From Microstegium vimineum (taxonomy: Eukaryota > Streptophyta > Magnoliopsida > Poales > Poaceae), in NCBI GenBank assembly GCA_022036555.1, contig CM039128.1:25366719-25430718 (forward strand): a DNA stretch of 64,000 bases, in the 5' to 3' direction. Position numbers and translations under genes: made by a program. How positions within the stretch are numbered: position 1 is the first letter of the stretch; each line of letters begins with the position of its first letter. Under the pieces are notes generated by a model. It was not told the origin of the DNA and ran no database searches. It saw nothing but the letters and a program-made list of their open reading frames with translations. Positions 10,813 through 20,760 of the stretch are shown here, one piece after another.

Positions 10813-13706
10813 TTATGTTTGGATCTCTAGAGAATATCTCTTCATCGGGCACCCTTGCATCAGCCATCTCTTCAAGATTTTCTTGACGAGTACGCTTTCC
10901 AAGCCTGTCGTGCACACTGAGCTTGCCCCCCAGCCAATCATGTACTGATTCCTTTCCTCTGATTGGCCGAGCATAGCTTGATCCTTGATCTCCAAAGCGA
11001 GACTTCTTTTCTGATCAATCGGCAGGTAGTACCCATTGCATTCAGGACAATTATCGGCAGTGGGCAGCTTGATGCCTTCTTTCCAACAATGGACGAAGAA
11101 GGGGCACTTCCAATGATCTTTATGCCGATACCACTCTTGGCGTCTCTCTTCTTCCCGCCGCCGATGCTGTTCTTCTTGCGAATGCTCATATTCCTGTCGT
11201 GGTCTTCTGTGCGTGATCACGACACCATACGACGAACGTCTCTGAGGCCTCCTGGAGCCACTACTTTCATTGGCAGTTCTTTTATCCTTTCTTTCATCGG
11301 CAAGCTTCTTTCCCTTTACATCCTGCATAACTATTTGATGCTCGAGATCCACTGATGAATTTTTCTTGGCCACTTCCGATGTTAGTACTTTTACTTTCCC
11401 GCTAGTTTCCACCATATTATTTGGAAACGGATGCTGGTCAATTTTCATCGGCCTCGGAGCTTTAGAATTTTCAAACTTGATTCGCCCAGATTCGATTTCC
11501 GACTGCAACTGCTGCCTAAAGACTTTGCAATCATTGGTACTGTGCGAGGTTGCATCATACCACTTATAGTACCTCATCCTCCTAAGTTCTTTAGCCGATG
11601 GAATCACTTGATTAGGCGCTAGCTTAATCTGCCCTTCTTGAAGCAATAGATCAAATATCCTATCGGCTTTAGCGGTATCAAAAGTGAATCTTTCAGCCTC
11701 CTTCTGACCAAACAGACAGGATATCGGCTTCTTATCCTTAACCCACTTAGCAACTCCGATATCCGTCCCTTCATCTAACTCAGAATCTTCCTCTTGTTCA
11801 ATGAAGGATACCTTCTTGTTCCAAGTCTTCCTAGGCTCGAAAGCTTTAACTTCCTGATCGGCAACTCTCTGCACGAGATGACTCAGGCTCTCAAACTCTT
11901 GAGATGCGTACTTGTCCTTGATATGTGGCACCAATCCCTGGAAAGCCAAATCTCCCAATTGCCGATCATCCAGCACTAAGCTGTAGCATTTATTCTTCAC
12001 GTCCCGAAGCCTTTGGACGAAGCTTTCTACCGATTCGTCATTGCGCTGCTTTAGCTTGACCAAATCGGTAATCCTCTTCTCATGAACGCTAGAGAAGAAG
12101 TACTTGTGAAACTGTTTCTCCAGATTGGCCCAAGTAATCACAGAATTCGGAGGAAGCGAGATGAACCATGTAAAGGCCGATCCAGATAAAGATGATGAAA
12201 ACAATCTTACCCTCAGCTCATCTCTGCTAGCTGCCTCTCCACATTGGATAATGAAGCGATTGATGTGCTCCATTGTGGACCTGTCATCTTGGCCAGAAAA
12301 CTTCGTGAAATCTAGCACTTTGTATCGATTCGGGAGAGGGATCAAATCATATGCCTGAGGGTACGGCGTCCGATAAGAGTACGTATTGACCTTAGGTTTG
12401 ATGCCGAAATGCTCTTTCATCACTTCGGCGATTTTGTCGGCCCAGTATGCATCCTGATCTTGCCGATGGATCAACTGAATATTAATTGGCTGGACCGGTG
12501 GATACGCCCCTTCTTGCCTTTGCGGAAAATAAGCTGATCCGATTGGCATAGGCGCAACACCACCCTGCTGAATATTATACACTGGTTGATTTACCGATGT
12601 ATAGCCTTGAGCACCCACTGGGTATACAGCGGCATGATATTCATCGGTCGATACACCGATGTTTCATTCTGAGCGTTCGTCGGGTAATGGTACTGTTGCG
12701 CTCCCGCTAATTGGTGTCCTGGTTGCCCCACCTGTTGTTGAATTGGACTAGTCCATGCAGGATTATAAGTCATCGACATATGATTTGCCGATAATTGATG
12801 GTTACCTAGTGCCTGCTACTCCTGCACCTTGGAATAATCGACAAACTGGCCCCCTTGGTGCACTGATACCCCAGTTTGATGATTCATCATCGTCATGGGA
12901 TGGTTTTCCATTGCCAAATCTTGTTGCATCGGCAAAGCATTTGCCGATGGTTGCCCGTAAGGCATCTTGGGTACCACCATCTGAAGATTCTCTGGCGGCA
13001 AGTGCATGTTTGGAGAAGACGTAGCATAATGCATCACCGGACTCATTGGTTGTGCTGATATTGCCGATTCCACAGGGGCCTTCCCCACCGCATTGTCACC
13101 TTGGATCAACTTAGTGTCGGTAGATGAATTTGGAGGCATACCGTATCCCCACCAGCTAGCAGGAATTGGTTGACTCTGGATCACGGGTCCTGACATCTCC
13201 GATGCTATCGGATCTATACTTAGCCGAGCGACGCTCACAGGGCTTGATCTTGGTGGAGTAACTTCACCGGCAGATGGCTTCGTAGGCTGGGAAGATGCCG
13301 CTGGGACCGCCGATGGAGTCACAGTAGATGTCGATCCAAGTTAATGATACGCCGGACCAACATAATGGGGTGCCTACCCTTCTTTGAAAGATTGCATAAT
13401 AGCATTGTATACATTATTGGACAACACTGTAGAGTGGCTAATTAATGCTTGATTTAATATAGAATTAACCATCTCTTGTAATTTACCAGGATTGGCGTCG
13501 AAAGTGACCTGCCGCTGCAACGGCGGATCGTGCTTCTGGATAGCTTCGCCGCTCCTGCTTAGGCTGAAGGACTTCAGATACAATTGCTTGTACTCCTCCA
13601 TAGCCTTCTCTATGATATACTTTTGATCATCTTTCAGATCTGCCTCAGAGACCTCAATGACATTCTTTGGATTGACATCAGTAGAATCATCCATGATCGT
13701 GATCAA
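10813..13706 (-). pseudogene. gag of element D
   Basis: The N-terminal part (13706-12591) carries in-frame stops near 13374, 13342 and 12816 and is Pro/Gln/Met-rich. A frameshift near 12615 leads to a 601-codon open stretch with the retrotransposon Gag domain: FTKFSGQDDRSTMEHI, FTWFISLPPNSVITW, LVKLKQRNDESVESFVQRL. A basic Arg/Glu stretch follows, then an atypical Cys/His cluster (CPFFVHCW, NCPECNGYY) rather than a CCHC knuckle. Gag forms the particle that packages element RNA. Between 10813 and 10591 no single frame continues into protease. Confidence 0.85.
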
Positions 13707-13719
13707 AGATGTATCTAGT

Positions 13720-13737
13720 GTCCCACCGGGTGTGCCA
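13720..13737 (-). promoter_or_regulatory. Primer-binding site of element D
   Basis: On the minus strand TGGCACACCCGGTGGGAC lies 7 nt after the end of the 5' LTR. This resembles the TGGCRCGCCCGGTGGGAC type of site common in grass Tat elements. The tRNA that pairs with it is not assigned here. Confidence 0.7.
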
Positions 13738-13744
13738 AAAGAGG

Positions 13745-14512
13745 TCTTGACACAAAAAGCGTCGGATTTGCGAACACCTCGGGCTTATACCCGAACTCGA
13801 TTTCCAAGGTGTGCCAGTCGATTTGACTAGTTAATCGACAAGGACGATAACTAGAACAAGATTGAACGAGACGACAGCGATACGCTCGGACGTCAAGGCT
13901 CAACTTGATCAAAATGCGGAACTTGCGAAGGCGACGAAGATCTTGTAGATGCAGCCCATCGAGATCGTGAGAACTCATGAATAAACTAGAACTAATGCGA
14001 TAAAAGTAGATGCTTCAAAAGTAGATAAAAAGTAATAGATTTGTATTTTTATTGATTGTCCTCTCACGCCGACCCTAGGTACATATTTATACCTCGGTAA
14101 GGAGGAGTTGTATACAGACATGACTCATACCTAAACAAAACTCCTACTTTTAAGGAAATAAATAACTCGTGCAAGAGTCGGACTCGAACTAATATAAACA
14201 AATACTAGCATATAATCACTAGTTTCCATGTCCATCCTCTTCACGATGAAACTTTCCATCGGTAGATTCCTTTAATCCGCAACCTTCTTCTATCGCCACC
14301 GGCATCTTCCTGGTGACGTCAGCTACATCATCTCGCATCCATCAGCAACATTCCCGATCGGCAATGTTTTCTTGTCTCCATCGGCAATCTGATTGGTGGG
14401 ATTCTGATGTCGATAAGGAAAAGCAACCATCTTTCTACCGATCGGTGTAACTACCCTTCTACCGATCAGTGTATCCGGTTTATATTGACACGTACAAAAA
14501 ATGGTGTCAACA
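13745..14512 (-). repeat. 5' LTR of element D (right copy)
   Basis: 768 bp, ending GTGTCAACA next to the duplicated GGTGT at 14513-14517. The inner end reads TCTTGACAC, one change from the inferred 9-bp terminal inverted repeat. A TATAAATA box lies on the minus strand at 14084-14091. About 43 differences from the left LTR, nearly all transitions, some of which destroy ATCGGC copies. Confidence 0.9.
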
Positions 14513-14517
14513 GGTGT

Positions 14518-14777
14518 TTTAGATTCGAGTACTTGCTTCTCCCATATAGAAGTTGAGTGTCTCATTTTCCTTCCTTCGACTCGGTTAGTGAACTTAGCGC
14601 TTGCGTGGTGTCCCGCTGTGTTCCTAGGGAACATCCACCCTCTTCTTGGGTCGTGGACATCATGGTGATTGGGTTTGGCTTTTGGAGGTGATTTTGGGAC
14701 AGCGGCCAAATATTTCGAAAGAAATTTGAGGCTCCCATTCATCCCCCCCCCCTCTGGTCGCCGTTATCAGTCCTTCA
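14518..14777 (+). repeat. 3' LTR of element A, second segment
   Basis: This continues the LTR interrupted at 2193 and ends with a C-rich run (about 14747-14754) and GTCCTTCA at 14777, a Copia-type LTR end. The following base begins the ORF of element C, read on the other strand. Confidence 0.7.
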
Positions 14778-15364
14778 ATCATCAAAACCAAGTGCAACAT
14801 TAATTGACTCCATGTTATGTTATGTTCTTGGTTAAACATACGAAATGAAATACTATCATGGAATAATTGTAATGAACACAAGAATTATATGGTAAGCATT
14901 TTAATTCCTAGTTCATTAACTTGCCAAAAGCTAAACCATCCGGTTTCAGAAACCGAGATGAATTCAACATCCATACCTGAGTTCTTTAGCGGAATGGGAT
15001 CAAGGACCTTCATGTGTTCGAAGGCGCGCCCTCGAAGCGAGGGATACTTTTGGTGCTCTTGTTGGTTGAGAAAGAGACCACTATCCAAATCGTGGAACCT
15101 CATTGGAGGTATCATGAGTGCACCTTGATGTTGTGCGTCTCTTGATGTAGCATGACCCTCCCTTCCTTGCCCTTCGCTTAGCGGAACCTCCCAAGAGAAA
15201 CGAGTAGATCCTCCCATTCTCCTTCCTTGGGAGTCGCTGCTAGATTGGTGAGAGTGTTGATCTATGCTCCCACCAAAGACCTTCTTCACCTTCTTGGCTA
15301 TGGACTTTAATAGGCTCTTCATATCTGCACAAGAAAACAACACAAGAACAAAACTAGACAACAA
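14778..15364 (-). pseudogene. N-terminal ORF fragment of LTR element C
   Basis: The minus-strand frame starts with an ATG at 15364 or the internal one opening MKSLLKSIAKKVKKVFGG. It is open to a stop at 14885 and, past that stop, continues recognisably (LQLFHDSISFRMFN, HNITWSQL) to 14778, where element A cuts it off. The wording (RAFEHMKVLDP, GMDVEFISVSETGWFSFW) matches ORFs of unclassified grass LTR retrotransposons that I recall only in general terms; the function is unknown. The N-terminus is strongly basic and the middle Ser/Gln-rich. Confidence 0.6.
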
Positions 15365-15716
15365 AGATTAGCGTTAGCATTAGTCGTCCAAGTTAGTAGT
15401 CCTTGCGGGGCATGGTTGACTCCACAAAAGTGTTCTTGTGGGTTGTGACATTCCACAATCGTTCTTGTAGGGTATAGGAACCACCACAAACGTTCTTGAG
15501 AAGAAGTTTGTGAACTAAGACAAGCTTGAAATAATACAACTACAAAATCAAAACTACTCTAGCTATTTTTGGTCTTTTGTTTTATTGGCTAGATTTGAGA
15601 GAAACACTTCACAAGAATTTGAGACTTAGAGAGAGATGGAGAGCTATGTGAATGAGAGAAGCAAGAAGAGCTAAAGCTCAAAGTTCTGGTGTGGTATTCA
15701 GCTCCTTGTAGCATGG

Positions 15717-15724
15717 TATTTATA
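15717..15724 (-). promoter_or_regulatory. TATA box of element C
   Basis: TATAAATA on the minus strand within GACTATAAATACC. It lies about 350 bp upstream of the ORF start and directly downstream of the palindrome cluster. Confidence 0.5.
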
Positions 15725-15760
15725 GTCAAGGAAGTTGGCAACATGGAGGCTTCATAGGGG

Positions 15761-16450
15761 GGTCGGGTGACCTCAATTTGGCCCTCCAGCTATGCCACCA
15801 ACTGCCATTGCTCTCTAAATGACCAACATGAGTGGATTGCGAAAGCAGACATGACCAAAGGTGAAAACACAGGTCGTGCGACCTGCCTTTATGCCCTTCA
15901 GCAGAAAACTCATGGCAAACACATTGGATTCTCGAGTAAAGCATATTGTAGAAAGTGGGAGGTGATATGCTACATATAGGGGTCATCTGACCTCTACATG
16001 CACCCTATCTCCTGCACAAAGTTTAGAGTAATGCTCCTGGTGTTTGATGAAAGCAAAGAGTTCAAGTTGCAGCACAAGAAAAGACCAGAGGAGCACTAAG
16101 GATTACCCATTTATGCTTGCTAGTAGTATGTGTCATGAGTGATGAAAGGATAGAAAGAGGAGAGATGGAATGACTTAAGGTATATCATGAATTAAAGCAA
16201 ATGACATGACCAAAGGAGTTAAAGCATTGTCTCCCACATGTTCATGCACTCAACATTCAAAGTTTTTAGAGAAATGCACCTTGGATGCTTGTGTAGGCAA
16301 AGTGAGAGACTCACATGGTGTGTAGGGGTCATGGACAGGTCAGCCGACCCCTATGCGGGTGCTCCACACTTTCCTATGACATGGTAAAGCTATTTACATG
16401 TTTATAGGTGCAACAAGTGGCATGGGACACAATAGCGGGGTCGGCTGACC
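15761..16450 (-). promoter_or_regulatory. GGTC/GACC palindrome cluster in LTR C
   Basis: Five sites: GGTCGGGTGACC (15761-15772), AGGTCGTGCGACCT (15871-15884), GGTCATCTGACC (15981-15992), GGTCAGCCGACC (16338-16349) and GGTCGGCTGACC (16439-16450). The last two are exact reverse complements of each other. Confidence 0.6.
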
Positions 16451-16640
16451 CCACCTTGGGCCTAAACCAGCTGAAATTTTTATGTTATGTTCATCTAAAG
16501 ATTTTATTATGCTAGGACATGAGGTTTAACAAAAACTAAATGTATACAACCTATGATGATTATGCATGAAGGAAATGCAAAATTAATAAAGTAAAAAGAT
16601 AACTACCAAGTGAACTATTGGCAACGGTACGGAATTTAAA

Positions 16641-16814
16641 GTCTACCGACAAGACTAGATTGGCGAGAATACTTACTTTTTTGATTCATCGTCCAAGGTA
16701 ACCTCTGACGACTCCTCTTCTTTATGTGGTTCTTCCTAGTTCTCCTCCAACCATTTCTGAACTCTTGCCCATGTTTCTTCGGCTTCTTGCTTGGCAACGA
16801 GCTCCATCCGTTCG
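16641..16814 (-). other. Short charged coding remnant, unidentified
   Basis: In one minus-strand frame this reads as a Glu/Lys-rich, coiled-coil-like peptide (AKQEAEETWARVQKWLEEN) followed by acidic residues and stops. I cannot place it in a family. It abuts the truncated 5' edge of element E. Confidence 0.3.
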
Positions 16815-17287
16815 ACTTGTCATGGATCGACCAAATATTCACCCTATGAACTGGTCTATGGACATTAAGTTGTGTTGCCCTGGGAAAACAATATTGGATC
16901 TCAAAGGGTGTTTCAACAAGATGATTTAGAAGCCGATGATTACAAAAACCTTATCGTGGATAATCTTGATGATTTGAGTTCGCATCGACTAAAAGCTTTG
17001 TAGAATATTGAGGCTCACAAACTCAAAATTGCCAAGTACTATGATCAAGGGATAAGAGAAAAGAAGTTTAGTGAAGGTGACTTGGTTTGGAAAGTCATTT
17101 TGCCAATTGTAACTAAGGACAGCAAATACAGCAAATGGTCACCAAACTGGGAAGGACCATATCGGATTACAAGGACTTTCCTAATGATTATTTCAATGCC
17201 ACTTTGGAAGGAGAAGAATTCTTTAGAGCTCTTAATGGAAAGTATTTCAAGAAGTATTATCCTAGCATATGGGTAGATACATCATAG
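16815..17287 (+). pseudogene. Integrase C-terminus of element E
   Basis: Readable as pieces in shifting frames: YSPYELVYG, VLPWENNIGS, LSSHRLKAL, then KKFSEGDLVWKVILPIVTKD and SPNWEGPYRI, followed by a frameshift and ALNGKYFKKYYPSIWV. It corresponds to the last 150 or so residues of Tat integrase. A TAG lies inside it near 17001, and there is a frame change near 17172. The catalytic core is absent. Confidence 0.75.
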
Positions 17288-17516
17288 TCAGTCAGATTAC
17301 TGTTGAACACTAAGATAGCCAATATGAAATGTATCGCCTTTAGCACAAAAAATGATCAACAAAAAGTTGATGATAGCCGATGCGATACGCATCACCTTAG
17401 AGAAAAAATACTAAAAGGATCAAAGATAGTGATACACGAACTCTGACGAAGCAGAGGTGCAAAATCCTTGGAGCATCATCAACATGCATGTATTTCCATA
17501 AATACCTATGTGCAAA
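17288..17516. other. Spacer between integrase remnant and antisense ORF
   Basis: AT-rich untranslated sequence separating the convergent genes of element E. It carries one GCCGAT hexamer near 17376. Nothing else seen. Confidence 0.5.
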
Positions 17517-18559
17517 CTAATTGTCGAGGAACACCTTATTCACGATGTCCTCTGTAGGGGTGATATCAACTATTGCCGTCCCATTCTCCTAGAAGGCTTC
17601 TTGAAGATCCTCATGATCAGCAGGACCTTCATCTCTAGGAAATCCAGGTTCTATATCCTGGAGATTTTAGTCGGAGGTGGCTTTGGTGGCGGCAAGAGCG
17701 GCGACGGCGCCATGACGGATGCCGTGGAGAGAAACCTCCTAGACACGGTGCCGGATGTCTTGGAGGCGATGCTCTATCACATCGCCACGCACGTTCAAAG
17801 CATTGGCAGCGGTGGTGGCCATTCAACGCAGATTCTCCGGCCACGTCATCAGCACTACAAGTGTTAGGAAATGTGAAGCAGAGATATGAAGAGATCTAAA
17901 TTAAAGGGGCAAACACATCTCCGGCTTCAGATAGGGAATGTGAAGCAGAGATATGCAGAGATATGAATCTTACTTGCCACTGTGTTATCAGCTTTAGATA
18001 GCCGATTCCTCGCCTCAGCGAGCACATCTCCGGCGGTGTCCAGGGCCACCTGTTGGGCCTCCACCACATTCTTGAGGCGCACGACCTCCTTTGTTGCCTC
18101 CGAGTAAACCTCGCAGAGCTCTTGGAGTTGGCGGCGTCCCTCCTCGATGGTGAGGGAGGCGATGGAGTCGTCGCTGATGGAGTCGGAGCTGGACGAGGAT
18201 GACAGGGCGCCAGAAGGACCACCCTCATCGGTTCTAGAAGGGTGGAGGGCCTCGCTGGTCCTGAGGTCAATAGGACAATTGCTCCCATGGAGAACCATCC
18301 TGAATAGAAGTCAGTAGAAGAAGGGAGAATCAGCCGATGCATATGAAGATATTGACCTAACTTGTTGCGCAGAGGCGTTAGTGTGCAAGAAGATCTTTGA
18401 TTGGGATTTCATCCGCCGGACTCTGCCCTCGGTCATCGCCTTCTGCCATTGGGGTTTTCTTGCGGCTTCTGGAAAGTGTTGAGGAGCGAGAACTACAGTG
18501 CAGAGTTGTGGAAATAGTGCAAAGTGATGCAAATGTGGTTGCGATGAACTCGAAGGCAT
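17517..18559 (-). pseudogene. Antisense spliced ORF of element E
   Basis: A three-exon model antisense to pol: 18559-18357, 18299-17974, 17854-17517, with introns 18356-18300 and 17973-17855. The exons total 867 nt (289 codons) and keep one frame, which supports the model. Exon 1 is Ser/His-rich; exon 2 has a poly-Ser acidic stretch then a coiled-coil-like helix (RRQLQELCEVYSEATKEV); exon 3 has HRLQDIRHRV, LHGIRHGAVAAL and a C-terminal TAIVDITPTEDIVNKVF motif, which I recognise as a recurring extra-ORF tail in grass Gypsy elements. Exon 3 has several stops, including 17823-17825. No PMD is visible. Function unknown. Confidence 0.65.
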
Positions 18560-18765
18560 GTCACAATATATAGGAAAATATTCCCTATGGAGTATGAAGA
18601 GGCATCCTGAGGGTACACTATGGCGAAATGAATTAATGTGGAATTTGAAGCGTTGACCTTTCGGATTCCAACAATAATGAGGTATTTTTGGAGAAAGTGA
18701 TCGGCTGATGGCGCAACCGTTGGGATTTCCAGGAGAATTTTGGAATAAAATAATTTTATCCCAAA
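18560..18765. other. Upstream region of the antisense ORF in element E
   Basis: About 200 bp between the antisense start codon and the polypurine tract, matching the leader position in element D. No clear TATA box on the minus strand. One ATCGGC near 18701. Confidence 0.4.
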
Positions 18766-18778
18766 ACTAAGGGGCATG
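18766..18778 (+). promoter_or_regulatory. Polypurine tract of element E
   Basis: The purine-rich run AACTAAGGGGCATG abuts and slightly overlaps the LTR start (TGTTGACACC at 18779). It is close to the tract of element D. Confidence 0.65.
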
Positions 18779-20392
18779 TGTTGACACCATATTTTGGTGC
18801 GGCCCGGTGCATACAGGTGCATACAGGTGGGCCCTAATAACAAGCTCAAACGGTTGTTGTTTGGGTTGGCCCGAATGAACAGCTAAGGTTACTAATCAAA
18901 GATAGATTTCGGAAGGAAGGTCTCTAGGCCGGTTTCAACAAGATGTTCACGTTGGGTTCTATTGAAGGGAAATATTAGAGCCCAAGTTATATTTATTTCC
19001 TTAGTTTGCTTAATAGTCGTGTTGGACTAGGACTTATGCTATGGTCTATAAATAGCAGAGCCTAAGTCATTTGGAGGACATCCAACAATCAAATACAAAC
19101 CCTTTAGCCCCGGCCAAACCCTTGGGAGTAGGAGTAGAGTAGATCTCGGTGAAACCTTCGACGAACAGGGCTATATCGACTAGATCGACCTCCAGTTTAC
19201 TTGTAACTCTAGCCACGGTTCATGTCTCGTTTATAGGGTTGTATTGTATACCTTGTGCAAGCTCGATTTGAGCTAGTTATCGATTTGAATCTTTGTTCAT
19301 AGGGCTGCATTGCTTCAATCTCACATGAGTAATCATTCAAGCTAGTTATCGACTAATCTAATATAATAGATTCATTAAGTTTCCAATATTATTTGTTTTA
19401 ATATGTTTATTTATTATCATAATATCTTGCCCAATTGCAATCAAAAGATTAGACTAAACTGCAATTCTATCTAGATCTATCGTTTTGTGCACATTCATGC
19501 ATATACCCATCAAAATGATAGATCTACAATCTTATCGGCTAATCTGTTTATCGTGATTGTTACATGATGTGCGTTCAAGATATCTGACTAGTCATAGATT
19601 GATCTAACAATACGTAAATTTAGTTTAATATACTTGTTACCGGTTGTATCTTGAGGATCCCACTGTCAAGTATGTGGCTATGTTTATTTAGACTTAGATC
19701 TCGTTGTGATTAAGCAGGTAGATCTTGTCCATGCTTCATGGACCCTATATCAGCTAAATAGCTGATCCGGTTATGTTTCATTCATACGATGCATGAGAAG
19801 TTGCCAATTCAAACATCAAGTTTTTTGAGCATATGTAACGTAATTTGGGTTGTTTACTATTATCGATGTATAGGAACACTCCACTGTTAGTAAATAAGTT
19901 ATGTTATCGGGTTAATTGTCATCATGGATGCATGAGAACACACCTCTGTTGATGATTAGTCTTTATTTAATATGTTCAATCGATCTGGTAGCTTGAGTCG
20001 GCAAGTGCCACATACATTGCATCTTTATTAATAAATACATTGATTAGATCAGCTAATTACATGCTTTACCGAGTATACATCATGAATAGTTGTTCAAATC
20101 TTATTATTATGCTTTACACTCCTAGGAGTTGACTCTCTAGTCAACTTCCTTTGAGCATCGGCTATATGAGAGTCATACATCATGGAACTGTCTGACAACA
20201 ACCGGTAGATTCGATAATTTGATAGTTTGCACCCTTGTCAATTGCAGGTCAAATTGACTGGCATGTCTTGAGATAGAATCAATCGACGTGGCTTTGCCAT
20301 CTAAGATTTAGGATATCAGGATTCTGCTTCCATGACGTTCTCTGCAGAGCCTCACGCAGTGTTGACATTGAGACCGATTTTTAGCGTCAACA
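18779..20392 (+). repeat. 3' LTR of element E
   Basis: 1614 bp from TGTTGACACC to AGCGTCAACA, with a 7-bp terminal inverted repeat. A good TATA box (TATAAATA, 19047-19054) lies within GTCTATAAATAGC. No coding sequence. The flanking 5 bp on the right are CTTAG; the left partner is lost. Confidence 0.8.
19047..19054 (+). promoter_or_regulatory. TATA box of LTR E
   Basis: TATAAATA in GTCTATAAATAGCAG, placed 268 bp into the LTR; the promoter of the element. Confidence 0.6.
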
Positions 20393-20591
20393 CTTAGTTC
20401 CAACGGTTGGAATTAAAGTCGTCGACATTGTTCATGGTAAAGATTGCTATTAGGGGGATCTCGATATACGCTAGCACATATTGGTTTGCATCTAGACACT
20501 AACATGTAAACATGATGTAACTGTACTATTTTATTAATATAATTCCTTTCCTACCTCCACCGTCATCCAAAAAAAGAGAAAAATGCACCAT
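20393..20591 (+). repeat. Possible LINE 3' tail
   Basis: Between the LTR of E and the repeats that follow. The stretch with TTTTATTAATATAATTCC and a short A-rich end near 20570 looks like the 3' end of a plant L1-type retroposon, but no coding part is attached. Weak call. Confidence 0.3.
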
Positions 20592-20760
20592 GGGTCCATT
20601 AATGTTTGATGATGTGTTCTCTAGATCATCACTTTTAAACTGTATTTTATGGTTCATTAATTTTTAGTGGTGTGTCATCTAACTCCATCAACTTTTAAAT
20701 TGTATTTTTTGGGCCCATTAGCATTTGATGGTGTGTCATTCAAGTCTTTTAACTTTCCTC
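20592..20760 (+). repeat. Three degenerate 60-bp tandem units
   Basis: Units start at 20592, 20651 and 20711 (CCATTA or TCATTA, then TTGATGRTGTGT, then CTTTTAAA). Spacing is 59 and 60 bp. The last unit runs into the first LysM-like copy. Confidence 0.55.

Larger units (their letters stand above)
2189..14517 (-). mobile_element. Tat-lineage Ty3/Gypsy element D, complete, with TSD
   Basis: A full-length LTR retrotransposon on the minus strand. The LTRs are 2194-2961 (3') and 13745-14512 (5'), 768 bp each, flanked by the 5-bp duplication GGTGT (2189-2193 and 14513-14517). Minus-strand order: LTR, primer-binding site, gag, protease, RT, RNase H, a second RNase-H-like domain, integrase, then a convergent plus-strand gene, polypurine tract, LTR. 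A second RNase-H-like domain, integrase downstream of RT and an antisense extra ORF are typical of the Tat lineage. Every ORF is broken, so the copy is dead. LTR divergence by eye is about 43 of 768 positions, mostly transitions. Confidence 0.92.
1..14777 (+). mobile_element. Copia element A, 3' part, split by element D
   Basis: Only the 3' end lies in the window: untranslated internal sequence (1-546), a polypurine tract (547-557) and the 3' LTR. The LTR starts TGCAAACACATGG at 558 and ends TCAGTCCTTCA at 14777. It is interrupted at 2193/14518 by element D. Removing D and one copy of its 5-bp duplication leaves an LTR of about 1.9 kb. The right end falls inside the ORF of element C, so A inserted after C. 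No coding sequence of A is visible. The LTR layout (palindromes upstream of TATA, a GGGGGAGAT tract) suggests the Sirevirus branch of Copia; this is inference, since pol is outside the window. Confidence 0.75.
15365..16640 (-). repeat. Putative 5' LTR and leader of element C
   Basis: Upstream (right) of the element C ORF. A minus-strand TATAAATA (15717-15724) is preceded by five GGTC/GACC near-palindromes between 15761 and 16450. The leader has three loose repeats containing GTTCTTG (about 15425-15510). I could not fix LTR ends or a primer-binding site. No coding sequence seen. Confidence 0.45.
16815..20392 (+). mobile_element. Tat-lineage element E, 3' part only
   Basis: The remnant holds the integrase C-terminus, an antisense spliced ORF, a polypurine tract (18766-18778) and a 1614-bp 3' LTR (18779-20392). 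Its integrase is similar to that of element D (ILPI and SPNWEGP motifs) and its LTR has the same kind of termini (TGTTGACACC and GTCAACA), but the LTR is twice as long, so it is a different family. Everything 5' of the integrase end has been lost at 16815. There is no second LTR in the window. Confidence 0.8.

Noticed and set aside
16636..16842. 68-codon minus-strand ORF as a gene
   Set aside because: The basic peptide has no family match and another frame of the same stretch looks more protein-like; too short and fragmentary.
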